Below are positions 1 to 7,472 of a stretch of 7,472 bases of DNA, in pieces. The DNA comes from Microbacteriaceae bacterium (GTDB taxonomy: Bacteria > Actinomycetota > Actinomycetes > Actinomycetales > Microbacteriaceae), in NCBI GenBank assembly GCA_009925875.1, contig RFQD01000062.1:1-7472 (forward strand), given 5' to 3'. How positions within the stretch are numbered: the first letter of the stretch is position 1; every line of letters starts with the position of its first letter. The notes beneath the pieces were generated by a model that was not told the DNA's origin, ran no database searches, and was given only the letters and a program-made list of their open reading frames with translations. The translations under genes and the position numbers were made by a program.

Positions 1-1401
1 GTGCCGGCGACGGTGTCTCTCGACATCACGGAAACGATGAACCGGTATGGGCGACTCACCATCGAACGCGACGCAGCGGGTTCTCTTTTATTGCGTGGCA
101 CCGACCCGGCGGTGCTCGCCGAGGTGACGAAGTCGAAACGAATTGTCGAACTCGTGAGTGCGCGTTCGGATGGCGCATACGACGTTGCGCCGTGGGCGCG
201 CGGACAACTCAAACAGGAGCTACTCAAGCTGGGGTGGCCGGCTGAAGACCGAGCCGGGTTTCGGCCCGGCGCACCGTTCCAGATTGATCTCAACACGACC
301 GGGTGGTCTCTGCGTCACTACCAAGAGAAGGCGGTTGAGAACTTTTTGAACGGAGGATCGGGCGTCGTCGTTCTTCCCTGTGGCGCCGGAAAGACGCTCG
401 TCGGCGCGGCCACCATGGCTCGCACTGACACCGACACTCTGATCTTGGTAACGAACACGGTGTCGGCCCGGCAATGGCGAGACGAGCTGCTCGCACGCAC
501 GAGTCTCACCGAGGACGACATCGGCGAATACTCGGGACAGACCAAAGAAATCAAGCCCGTCACGATTGCGACCTACCAAATCCTCACCGCCAAACGAGCG
601 GGAGAATTCGCCCATCTCTCGTTGCTCGATGCCAAAGACTGGGGACTCGTGATTTATGACGAGGTGCACCTGCTCCCCGCTCCCGTGTTCAAACTCACGG
701 CAGAGTTACAGGCCCGCCGACGCCTCGGTCTCACGGCAACTCTTGTGCGCGAAGATGGTCGCGAATCCGACGTGTTCAGCCTCATTGGCCCCAAGCGATT
801 CGATGCTCCCTGGAAAGAGATCGAGGCGCAAGGCTTCATCTCACCGGCGGTGTGCAAAGAGGTCCGCATTGACTTAAGTCAAGACGAACGGCTTCGGTAC
901 GCCGCCGCGAGCGACGCCGACCGCTACCGAATGGCGGCGTCGAGTCCCGAGAAGTTGAGCGTTGTGAAGCGGCTCATTGCGGAGCATCCGGATGATCAGA
1001 TTTTGGTTATTGGACAGTATCTGGATCAGCTCGCAATTCTGGGCGACGCACTTGACGTTCCCGAAATCACCGGTGCGACACCTGTGGATGAGCGAGAGCG
1101 CCTGTTTCATGCCTTCCGCTCGGGTGAGATTCGCGTGCTCGTTGTGAGCAAGGTGGCGAACTTTTCGATCGATTTGCCGGAAGCCAGCGTCGCGATTCAG
1201 GTTTCCGGTGCGTTTGGCTCGCGACAAGAAGAAGCTCAACGTCTCGGTCGGTTGTTGCGCCCGAAGAAGTCGAAGCGCACCGCAACGTTTTATACGCTCG
1301 TCGCAAGGGACACGATCGACCAAGATTATGCCGCCAATCGTCAACGATTCCTGACCGAGCAGGGCTACGCGTATGAAATTGTCGACGATCACACTCTCTA
1401 A
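1..1401 (+). CDS. XPB-type DNA repair helicase, 5'-truncated by the window edge
   Basis: Superfamily 2 helicase of the bacterial XPB/Ssl2 family, an ATP-driven 3'-5' DNA-unwinding enzyme thought to act in DNA repair. The 466 visible residues carry the full motor. A Q-like stretch (LRHYQEKAV, 104-112) is followed by Walker A LPCGAGKT (125-132), Walker B DEVH (220-223), motif III GLTAT (243-247) and the XPB-typical RED motif (250-252). Motif V (VVSKVANFSIDLPEA, 381-395) and motif VI (QRLGRLLRP, 413-421) close the second RecA fold. Mycobacterial homologues are about 550 residues, and position 1 aligns to roughly residue 80-85 of them. The GTG at base 1 is therefore probably an internal Val codon, and the N-terminal domain lies outside the window. 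Stop is TAA. The response regulator starts 68 bases downstream on the same strand. Family assignment is firm; the precise repair role in bacteria is inference. Confidence 0.95.
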   Translation: MPATVSLDITETMNRYGRLTIERDAAGSLLLRGTDPAVLAEVTKSKRIVELVSARSDGAYDVAPWARGQLKQELLKLGWPAEDRAGFRPGAPFQIDLNTTGWSLRHYQEKAVENFLNGGSGVVVLPCGAGKTLVGAATMARTDTDTLILVTNTVSARQWRDELLARTSLTEDDIGEYSGQTKEIKPVTIATYQILTAKRAGEFAHLSLLDAKDWGLVIYDEVHLLPAPVFKLTAELQARRRLGLTATLVREDGRESDVFSLIGPKRFDAPWKEIEAQGFISPAVCKEVRIDLSQDERLRYAAASDADRYRMAASSPEKLSVVKRLIAEHPDDQILVIGQYLDQLAILGDALDVPEITGATPVDERERLFHAFRSGEIRVLVVSKVANFSIDLPEASVAIQVSGAFGSRQEEAQRLGRLLRPKKSKRTATFYTLVARDTIDQDYAANRQRFLTEQGYAYEIVDDHTL

Positions 1402-1411
1402 TCAAAGCGTC

Positions 1412-1425
1412 AGCAAAATTTTGCT
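1412..1425. repeat. 14-bp perfect palindrome, possible operator
   Basis: AGCAAAATTTTGCT is a perfect inverted repeat with no loop, in the gap between the helicase stop (1401) and the response-regulator start (1470). With no loop and no following T-tract beyond its own TTTT, it looks more like a dimeric-protein binding site than a terminator. If transcription of the regulator gene starts at its ATG (leaderless), the palindrome centre lies at about -51, a usual place for an activator. No protein is known to me that binds it. Confidence 0.4.
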
Positions 1426-1456
1426 CACTCCCAGATAACATTCAGGAAACACGCAG

Positions 1457-1462
1457 TATCGT
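1457..1462 (+). promoter_or_regulatory. Candidate -10 box of a leaderless response-regulator transcript
   Basis: TATCGT fits the actinobacterial TANNNT -10 pattern and ends seven bases before the ATG at 1470, so transcription could begin at the start codon itself. The only G-rich stretch upstream (GGGGG, 1464-1468) is one base from the ATG, too close to be a normal ribosome-binding site, which favours leaderless initiation. No clear -35 hexamer is seen. Confidence 0.35.
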
Positions 1463-1469
1463 CGGGGGC

Positions 1470-2156
1470 ATGGAAGGTCCAAAGATTCTCATAGTTGACG
1501 ACGAACCCAACATTCGCGACTTGCTCACCACGAGTCTGCGATTCGCGGGGTTCCGCGTGCAGGCCGTCGGTAACGGCGCGGCTGCCATATCGGCCGTTCT
1601 CGCGAACGAGCCCGACCTCATCATCCTGGATGTGATGCTTCCCGACATGAACGGATTCTCCGTGACGAAGCGTCTGCGGGAGGCGGGGTACACCTCACCC
1701 ATCCTCTTCCTCACCGCGAAGGACGACACGCAAGACAAAATCACCGGGCTGACCGTGGGTGGCGACGACTATGTCACCAAGCCCTTCAGCCTCGACGAAA
1801 TCGTGGCCCGCATCAAGGCGATTCTCCGTCGCACCACCGTGGCCGAAGAAGAATCGATCATGCGTGCCGGCGAAATCGTTATGGATCAGGACACGCACGA
1901 AGTGCGCATCGCCGACGTTGCGGTCGAACTCAGCCCCACCGAATTCAAGTTGCTGCGCTACCTCATGCAGAACCCCAACCGCGTTCTTTCGAAGGCCCAA
2001 ATCCTCGATCACGTCTGGGAATACGACTTCAATGGGGATGCCGGAATCGTGGAATCGTACGTGTCGTACCTGCGACGCAAGCTCGACCAGCATTCGAGTG
2101 AGCCGTTGATTCAAACCAAACGTGGCTTCGGCTACATGCTTCGGGTGGCAAAGTAG
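1470..2156 (+). CDS. OmpR/PhoB-family two-component response regulator
   Basis: Cytoplasmic DNA-binding regulator of 228 residues, the usual length for this family. The receiver domain (about 5-120) has the acidic pair Asp10-Asp11, the phosphoacceptor Asp54 in LDVMLPD, Thr82 in LTAKD and Lys104 in TKP. The C-terminal winged helix (about 130-226) contains LSPTEFKLLRYLM, a recognition-helix region around VESYVSYLRRKLD, and the wing RGFGYML. It is the partner of the kinase that starts five bases after its stop, so the two are almost certainly co-transcribed. The ATG at 1470 is chosen because MEGPKILIVDDE is the normal N-terminus and a TANNNT box lies seven bases upstream. The wing and recognition helix resemble mycobacterial PhoP and TrcR types, but I cannot name the ortholog or its signal. 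Confidence 0.95.
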   Translation: MEGPKILIVDDEPNIRDLLTTSLRFAGFRVQAVGNGAAAISAVLANEPDLIILDVMLPDMNGFSVTKRLREAGYTSPILFLTAKDDTQDKITGLTVGGDDYVTKPFSLDEIVARIKAILRRTTVAEEESIMRAGEIVMDQDTHEVRIADVAVELSPTEFKLLRYLMQNPNRVLSKAQILDHVWEYDFNGDAGIVESYVSYLRRKLDQHSSEPLIQTKRGFGYMLRVAK

Positions 2157-2160
2157 TCGT

Positions 2161-3633
2161 ATGGCCCTCGCGTTGCAGAATCGCCTCGATGCGATTTCCC
2201 TGCGCACGAAGATCACGGCGGTTACCGTCCTCCTCTTGACCCTCGGATTGCTCGTATCCGGCATCGGCACGATGGCCATGCTCAAACCCGCGCTCATCGG
2301 ACAATTGGACAGCGAAATCTCGGCCGTCGCCGTGGATCTGACCAGACTCCTCGACGATTCCAGTGCGACCACGGGCAACTCGACGTCGCCGAGCGATTAC
2401 TACTACGCGCTCTACTCTGCTGACGGCACGCTGCTCGCGCGAAATTGGGGGGAGAAGAGTTCCGCACTGCTCCCGCGAATGTCGAGCACGTGGTCTCCGC
2501 AAGACACGAGTGTGGCCAACGGAAACGTATTCGTGCTCAAAAGCGGCGATGGTCGAACCACGTTTCACGCCGTGGCCGCACCCGTTGTCTTTCAAGATTT
2601 CTCTGGTCTGACGGGATCGCTCGTCGTCGCGGCATCCACCATGAGCGTGGACCGCCTCATGGCCACCTACCTTTCCATCTTTCTCGGCTTCGGAATCGGC
2701 GTTGTTATTGTTGGTGCACTCTTGACGCGATTCCTCGTGACAACCACCTTTGCTCCGCTTCGTGAGGTGGAACAGACCGCGGCGGCAATTGCCGACGGCG
2801 ACTTTAGTCAACGGTTGCAGGGAGCAACACCCAACACCGAGGTCGGTCGGCTTAATCGGGCCCTCAACATCATGCTCGGTCGAATTGATCGCGCCTTCGC
2901 CGATCGAAATCGCGCGCTGTCGCAAATGCAACGCTTTATTGGTGACGCCTCGCACGAGCTCCGCACTCCCCTGGTATCCGTGCGGGGATACGCCGAGCTC
3001 TACCGGATGGGAGCATTGCCCAAGAAGTCGGACATTGCCCAAGCAATGGATCGCATCGAGAAAGAGGCGATCCGCATGGGGGTCCTCGTGGAGGATCTCC
3101 TCGCGCTTGCGCGCCTCGACGAATCCCGTCCGCTCGAAATCACGGACGTCAACCTCGTCACGCTCGCTCACGATGCGGCCATGGATGCGCGAGCAGTGGA
3201 CCCCGATCGACAGATTGACGTGATTATCCCGGGTGATGCCGGCGCGACATCCGAGCTGACGATTCAGGCCAGCGAAGACAAGATTCGTCAGGTGATGACG
3301 AATCTGCTCGGGAATGCGATCCGTTTCACTCCCACGAACACACCTCTCGAGATTCGACTGTCCTCGACGCGCGACGAGTCACCGCAATTCGCGACAATTT
3401 CGATTGTTGATCATGGTGACGGCATTGCGCCTCAAATTCGTCAAAAGATTTTTGAGCGATTCTGGCGAGCCGACTCGTCGCGCACTCGGGAAACAGGCGG
3501 CTCGGGTCTCGGCCTGGCCATCGTGGCTTCCATTGTGGATGCGCACCGCGGATCCATCGATGTCTCCGAGACTCCCGGTGGCGGGGCAACCTTCAGTGTG
3601 ACCCTTCCTGTTGTCCACCCGAGGGAAACGTGA
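2161..3633 (+). CDS. Membrane sensor histidine kinase with HAMP domain
   Basis: Sensor partner of the response regulator just upstream; it should autophosphorylate on His and pass the phosphate to Asp54 of the regulator. The protein has 490 residues from the ATG at 2161. Layout: short cytoplasmic N-terminus, TM1 (about 19-40), an extracytoplasmic sensor of about 130 residues (41-170), TM2 (about 171-192) and HAMP (about 193-250). The H-box GDASHELRTPL places the phospho-His at 265. The N-box is NLLGNAIRFTP (381-391), G1 DHGDGIAP (417-424), the F-box FERFWRAD (431-438) and G2 GGSGLGLAI (446-454). All catalytic boxes are intact. An in-frame ATG at 2122 exists, but it would overlap the regulator and add a polar 13-residue extension, so 2161 is preferred. 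A weak GGGTGG at 2143-2148 may be its ribosome-binding site, otherwise coupling. The sensor domain is not recognised; the ligand is unknown. Confidence 0.94.
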   Translation: MALALQNRLDAISLRTKITAVTVLLLTLGLLVSGIGTMAMLKPALIGQLDSEISAVAVDLTRLLDDSSATTGNSTSPSDYYYALYSADGTLLARNWGEKSSALLPRMSSTWSPQDTSVANGNVFVLKSGDGRTTFHAVAAPVVFQDFSGLTGSLVVAASTMSVDRLMATYLSIFLGFGIGVVIVGALLTRFLVTTTFAPLREVEQTAAAIADGDFSQRLQGATPNTEVGRLNRALNIMLGRIDRAFADRNRALSQMQRFIGDASHELRTPLVSVRGYAELYRMGALPKKSDIAQAMDRIEKEAIRMGVLVEDLLALARLDESRPLEITDVNLVTLAHDAAMDARAVDPDRQIDVIIPGDAGATSELTIQASEDKIRQVMTNLLGNAIRFTPTNTPLEIRLSSTRDESPQFATISIVDHGDGIAPQIRQKIFERFWRADSSRTRETGGSGLGLAIVASIVDAHRGSIDVSETPGGGATFSVTLPVVHPRET

Positions 3634-3645
3634 GCGTCTGACCAC

Positions 3646-3664
3646 GGGGGATGTCGAATCCCCC
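3646..3664 (+). other. Short GC hairpin after the kinase gene
   Basis: GGGGGAT (3646-3652) pairs with ATCCCCC (3658-3664) around a five-base loop, 12 bases after the kinase stop. No T-tract follows, so it is not a standard intrinsic terminator. It could protect the 3' end of the two-component mRNA or attenuate read-through to the WXG100 gene. Confidence 0.35.
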
Positions 3665-3685
3665 CACGCCGCGGCACCGCGTGAT

Positions 3686-3691
3686 TAACCT
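3686..3691 (+). promoter_or_regulatory. Candidate -10 box of a leaderless WXG100 transcript
   Basis: TAACCT fits TANNNT and ends six bases before the ATG at 3698. No purine-rich ribosome-binding site precedes that ATG (the spacer is CTCGCC), which is what a leaderless gene would look like. No convincing -35 is seen. Confidence 0.35.
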
Positions 3692-3697
3692 CTCGCC

Positions 3698-3988
3698 ATG
3701 ACACAATTCCACGTTGATAGTGATGCGGTCGCTCACGCCACCGCAACGGTCGCCGGTTCCGTTCATCGCATTCAGGCGGAGGTTTCGACATTGCGTTCGC
3801 AACTATCCGAACTGCAGGCCTCGTGGTCGGGTCCCGCAGCCAACGCATTTCAATCGACCGTCGATGCCTGGCACCAGACGCAACTTCGCGTCGAGGAAAG
3901 TCTCTCGACCCTCAACACGGCGCTTGCCACAGCGGCCCGGCATTACGCCGAGATGGAGATCGCGACGACGCGATTGTTCTCTGGCTAA
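3698..3988 (+). CDS. WXG100-family (ESAT-6-like) small protein
   Basis: 96-residue protein with the WXG100 signature: Trp43-Ser44-Gly45 in a turn between two predicted amphipathic helices (about 8-40 and 47-90). A C-terminal Tyr83-x-x-x-Glu87 agrees with the YxxxD/E secretion signal of type VII substrates. Family members are about 100 residues, form helical-hairpin dimers and are exported by ESX/type VII systems. Only one copy is present, and no EccC, EccD or second WXG100 gene is in the window, so it would have to use a secretion system encoded elsewhere or act alone. It follows the two-component operon after 64 bases and converges with groEL. Family call is strong; function and secretion are inference. 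Confidence 0.88.
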   Translation: MTQFHVDSDAVAHATATVAGSVHRIQAEVSTLRSQLSELQASWSGPAANAFQSTVDAWHQTQLRVEESLSTLNTALATAARHYAEMEIATTRLFSG

Positions 3989-4049
3989 GCGCAGACACGG
4001 TCTCGGGCTGTCACCGACTCGCGCGCGGAGGCCCCCACTCCGTGGCGCG

Positions 4050-4091
4050 AAAAACAAGTGGTCCCTCCCGAATACGGGAGGGACCACTTGT
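4050..4091 (-). terminator. Intrinsic terminator of groEL at the convergent gene junction
   Basis: Bases 4054-4070 and 4075-4091 form a perfect 17-bp inverted repeat around a four-base loop (AATA on the plus strand). Read on the minus strand, the hairpin starts 19 bases beyond the groEL stop and runs directly into TTTTT (complement of 4050-4054), the classic Rho-independent layout. On the plus strand the hairpin is followed by GCGTGTG, so it would stop WXG100-side transcription only weakly, if at all. Confidence 0.93.
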
Positions 4092-4110
4092 GCGTGTGAC
4101 GGGGTGGGAC

Positions 4111-5651
<1,541 letters not shown>

Positions 5652-5678
5652 TTAGCACTCAACCTGTATGAGTGCTAA
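5652..5678. promoter_or_regulatory. CIRCE operator (HrcA-binding site) of groEL
   Basis: TTAGCACTC (5652-5660), nine bases, GAGTGCTAA (5670-5678): an exact match to the CIRCE consensus TTAGCACTC-N9-GAGTGCTAA. It lies 46 bases upstream of the groEL ATG, between the likely promoter and the ribosome-binding site. HrcA is known to bind CIRCE and repress groE genes until heat or misfolding load inactivates it, so this gene should be under HrcA control. hrcA is not in the window. Confidence 0.97.
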
Positions 5679-5682
5679 TTCA

Positions 5683-5711
5683 ATATTGGCAGTCTCGACC
5701 CGAGAGTGCAA
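5683..5711 (-). promoter_or_regulatory. Candidate groEL promoter
   Basis: On the minus strand TTGCAC (5706-5711) and CAATAT (5683-5688) are separated by 17 bases. Each hexamer matches the sigma-70-type consensus only partly. The predicted start, about seven bases downstream near 5676, would fall inside CIRCE, the usual arrangement for HrcA repression. Chosen by spacing and position rather than by strong consensus. Confidence 0.4.
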
Positions 5712-5737
5712 ACTGGCACACAGAACCTGTTGACGCG

Positions 5738-6769
5738 TCAGGGATTCACCACAACGGATCCACCGTCGCGCGGAGGCATCTCGATCCAGGTGTTCCCCGG
5801 CGCTAAGCGAATCCCCACGCCAAAGTCATCACTCAGGCGGATGCGCGCCTCTCGCGAATCCTTCACCCACGTGCCGTGAATCGTTTTGCCGCCCGTCGAC
5901 ACCCACGCTTCACCCGAGTCCACCATGATCGTTCGAGGAACAGGACCGTACTGCCAGTCAATTCCCACCGTCATGACGACAACGTTCGTCGCAGTGATCT
6001 GCCCGCCCTCATCCGTCATGTCGGCAACGCTGCCTTCCTGGTAGCGGAGGTATCCATTGGCGGCGGAGTCAAACGTCCACGTCGGGTAACGCTCATCGCT
6101 AAATGTCACGTTGATGCTGGATCCGGGACTGCCATCGCGCATCGCGGACGACGTTGCCACCGAACTGGAGTAGGCAAACATTTGCGGCGCGCGTCCCAAG
6201 TCCATGTGTTGCGAAATGATGGTCTGGGCGGCGACCCCCACGTTGTGCGGACCGTCCTTATCCGAAGTGCGATACAGCAGTCCCTCGGCCGCATCACTGC
6301 CGTCGATGATGTTCAAAATCGGCGTGTCAATCATCATCTCAACGAAACGTTGTTGACCGCCCGAGTAAGCCACAATCCCACCGAACGGCGTGATGATGTC
6401 GGGGTCCATGGGCCGAATCGATCTCACCGGACCGATCTGGGCAGGAATATCCGACTGCCAAAACGCCACATACCGCGTGAGACCGCCCTCAACCAGTTCC
6501 TCAAAAACGATATCCGCGTGACCCAAGCCATACTGGGGCCGAGCTTCCTCATGATTATCGACCTTGGCCGCGAGTGCGGGGTTCAGGAGCGTATCGGCCG
6601 GCACTGTTGTTCCTCGCAGTGGCGCAATGGACGTCGCGGGGGGAGGCACGTAGGTCGGCGTGTAGGACGGGGTGGGAACAGGCTGAGAGCCCGTGCATCC
6701 AGACAGAACCGCCATCGACACCACGGCGATGGCGGAGACGGCGACAAGCGTGGTGCGGTTCACTTGCAC
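5738..6769 (-). CDS. DUF3048 (YerB-like) lipoprotein
   Basis: Predicted membrane-anchored lipoprotein of about 343 residues. The N-terminus has a basic start, a hydrophobic stretch (about 7-21) and the lipobox LSGC with the lipidated Cys at 25, followed by a Pro/Thr-rich linker (26-50). The rest matches the two-part DUF3048 fold, with the N-terminal hallmarks AAKVDNHEEARPQYGLGHADIVFEE (split: AAKVDN at 67-72, RPQYGL at 77-82, DIVFEE at 86-91) and GPVRSIRP (113-120). The C-terminal half (about 220-338) is of the DUF3048_C type. Function of the family is unknown. Start codon is GTG at 6769, the outermost plausible one; GTG at 6763 is at least as likely, because TAGTCT lies six bases before it and no Shine-Dalgarno precedes either. 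The stop overlaps a TGACGCGTCA palindrome, and groEL's promoter follows directly. Confidence 0.9.
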   Translation of the reverse strand: MQVNRTTLVAVSAIAVVSMAVLSGCTGSQPVPTPSYTPTYVPPPATSIAPLRGTTVPADTLLNPALAAKVDNHEEARPQYGLGHADIVFEELVEGGLTRYVAFWQSDIPAQIGPVRSIRPMDPDIITPFGGIVAYSGGQQRFVEMMIDTPILNIIDGSDAAEGLLYRTSDKDGPHNVGVAAQTIISQHMDLGRAPQMFAYSSSVATSSAMRDGSPGSSINVTFSDERYPTWTFDSAANGYLRYQEGSVADMTDEGGQITATNVVVMTVGIDWQYGPVPRTIMVDSGEAWVSTGGKTIHGTWVKDSREARIRLSDDFGVGIRLAPGNTWIEMPPRDGGSVVVNP

Positions 6770-6775
6770 AGACTA
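6770..6775 (-). promoter_or_regulatory. Candidate -10 box of a leaderless DUF3048 transcript
   Basis: Minus-strand TAGTCT fits TANNNT. It abuts the GTG at 6769 and ends six bases before the GTG at 6763. A transcript beginning at 6763 would start with the GTG codon for a protein beginning Met-Asn-Arg-Thr-Thr. No ribosome-binding site is visible for either start. No good -35 is seen. Confidence 0.3.
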
Positions 6776-6836
6776 ACGCCGCGCGAGCGAGAAACGGCCG
6801 TGACTCACGAGTCGAGCGCGCCACGCGCCGAACACG

Positions 6837-7040
6837 TTAGGCCAGCTTGACCGACTCCGCCTGCGGCCCCTTGGCTCCCGTGCCGACCTCGAAAACAACT
6901 TTCTGGCCCTCTTCGAGCACCTTGTAGCCGTTCATGTCGATCGCCGAGTAGTGAACGAAAACATCTTGTCCGTCGCCGTCCACGGTGATGAAGCCGTAGC
7001 CCTTTTCAGCGTTGAACCACTTAACGGTTCCAGTCGCCAT
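6837..7040 (-). CDS. cspA: CspA-family cold-shock protein
   Basis: 67-residue single cold-shock domain, the usual family length. It binds single-stranded RNA and DNA and acts as an RNA chaperone in the cytoplasm. RNP1 is KGYGFITV (13-20) and RNP2 is VFVHYSAI (27-34), with the typical opening [14 protein letters not shown]. The ATG at 7040 is preferred over an upstream in-frame start near 7178 because it gives the exact family N-terminus and has GGGAGA (7048-7053) seven bases upstream. The DUF3048 gene begins about 70 bases downstream on the same strand. No clear intrinsic terminator lies between them, so read-through is possible. Confidence 0.96.
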   Translation of the reverse strand: MATGTVKWFNAEKGYGFITVDGDGQDVFVHYSAIDMNGYKVLEEGQKVVFEVGTGAKGPQAESVKLA

Positions 7041-7047
7041 GTGTGAA

Positions 7048-7053
7048 TCTCCC
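7048..7053 (-). promoter_or_regulatory. cspA ribosome-binding site
   Basis: GGGAGA on the minus strand, seven bases before the ATG at 7040. It decides the start against the longer in-frame reading that would begin near 7178. Confidence 0.75.
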
Positions 7054-7101
7054 ATTGCGTTGTTCCAACCGGCAAACGCGGGATGCGCGAACCGTTGCCT
7101 G

Positions 7102-7107
7102 ATATTA
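7102..7107 (-). promoter_or_regulatory. Candidate -10 box of cspA
   Basis: Minus-strand TAATAT is a near-consensus -10 hexamer in the gap before cspA and would give a leader of about 55 bases. No matching -35 is found at 16-18 bases, so this is a weak call. The rest of the 221-base gap (7041-7261) shows an AT-richer block near 7135-7170 and no gene that I can support. Confidence 0.3.
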
Positions 7108-7261
7108 CCGGCGGAGTTGGCCAATAGGAGAGGGAAAAGCTCGAAATAAATGTCGCAAATTGCTAACGATTCGGCCATCCGGTGCGGTGTCGCAACGAGA
7201 GGACGTCAGCGACGTGGCTTCGTATCGACCGATTCGCGGGTGACGTGCCCGTCTCGGCAAC

Positions 7262-7472
7262 CTAGTTCGCCGTTGGGGTCGGCGTCGCCGTCGGCACCGG
7301 ATCAGCGGTATGAAAGTACGAGCTTCCCACCACGACGGTAATTTTCGCCGCCGCGCCGGCATAGGCGGGCGTTCGTTCGGTCTCCGCCCCGGCCCCGAGT
7401 GCGCGGGCAATACCCTTGGCAGCGCCTTCCACGGCGGGGTCGCCAAAGTACACCATCGTTTTCTCGACGACG
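7262..7472 (-). CDS. LytR_C-domain protein, C-terminal part only
   Basis: The gene runs off the right edge; about 70 codons are visible. The reading begins VVEKT, then VYFGDPAVEGAAKGIARALG, a Pro-containing link and KITVVVGSSYF, and ends in a Pro/Thr-rich tail (PVPTATPTPTAN) before TAG. The alternating strand-helix pattern and the final VVVG-S-YF segment match the LytR C-terminal domain (LytR_C). In actinobacteria this domain often occurs in small membrane-anchored proteins without the LCP catalytic domain. An internal ATG at 7456 exists but lies inside the domain, so it is not the true start. A relation between LytR_C genes and solo groEL is also seen in mycobacteria (from memory). The role, probably envelope-related, is inference. 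Confidence 0.75.
   Translation of the reverse strand, partial: VVEKTMVYFGDPAVEGAAKGIARALGAGAETERTPAYAGAAAKITVVVGSSYFHTADPVPTATPTPTAN

Noticed and set aside
1..3. GTG at the first base as the true helicase start
   Set aside because: Homologues have about 80 further N-terminal residues, and the first residues here align to an internal segment, so the gene is cut by the window edge.
2122..2160. Upstream ATG as the kinase start
   Set aside because: It would overlap the regulator by 35 bases and add a 13-residue extension not expected for the family; ATG at 2161 is a better start.
2029..3171. Long open frame (380 codons) antisense to the kinase
   Set aside because: Arg/His/Glu-rich low-information product, no recognisable domain, and exactly opposite a fully conserved kinase; a GC-driven shadow.
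4026..4049. Hairpin CGGAG/CTCCG after the WXG100 gene as a terminator
   Set aside because: The stem has only five pairs plus a bulged extension, and the plus strand continues with A, not T; the neighbouring 17-bp hairpin is far stronger.
6802..6813. GACTC-AC-GAGTC inverted repeat between cspA and the DUF3048 gene as a terminator
   Set aside because: Five-pair stem with a two-base centre cannot form a stable hairpin and has no proper T-tract.
5876..6850. 324-codon open frame on the plus strand over the DUF3048 gene
   Set aside because: Arg/His-rich antisense shadow; the minus strand has a signal peptide, a lipobox and a known family.

Overview
The window looks like chromosomal DNA of a moderately high-GC actinobacterium, most likely Microbacteriaceae or a near relative. 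This rests on the mycobacterial-type XPB helicase, a stand-alone groEL of the GroEL2 type (Gly-Gly-Met-Asp-Phe tail) with no groES beside it, a CIRCE operator, a WXG100 protein and a LytR_C-domain protein. The family placement is inference. No rRNA, tRNA, CRISPR array, insertion sequence or phage gene is visible.

The left half reads rightward. It starts inside a gene for an XPB-type DNA repair helicase (1-1401, 5' end outside). A short gap with a 14-bp palindrome follows, then an OmpR-family response regulator (1470-2156) and its histidine kinase (2161-3633) in one tight operon. A small WXG100 protein (3698-3988) follows. The right half reads leftward. From the right edge inward it holds the C-terminal end of a LytR_C-domain protein (7262-7472), a cold-shock protein (6837-7040), a DUF3048 lipoprotein (5738-6769) and groEL (4111-5606). 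The two halves converge on a 17-bp perfect hairpin with a T-tract on the groEL strand (4050-4091).

The outstanding feature is that groEL is broken. Both parts of the protein are well conserved, but about 40 codons are missing at the junction near 4495-4510 and the frame shifts by one. The upstream part ends after 376 residues, and the rest of the equatorial domain lies in another frame. The missing stretch corresponds to the second half of the intermediate domain, including the Asp equivalent to the ATPase residue Asp398 of E. coli GroEL. CIRCE operator, ribosome-binding site and terminator are intact, so the lesion is either very recent or an assembly error.

The other genes are ordinary core genes of actinobacteria: DNA repair, envelope sensing, cold and heat stress, and envelope-linked proteins of unknown role. 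Apart from the groEL lesion, the points worth a second look are regulatory: candidate leaderless starts with a TANNNT box 6-7 bases upstream of three genes, a palindrome and a heptamer direct repeat before the response regulator, and a CIRCE operator with a possible second degenerate half-site. I see no convincing evidence of a new multi-gene system here.
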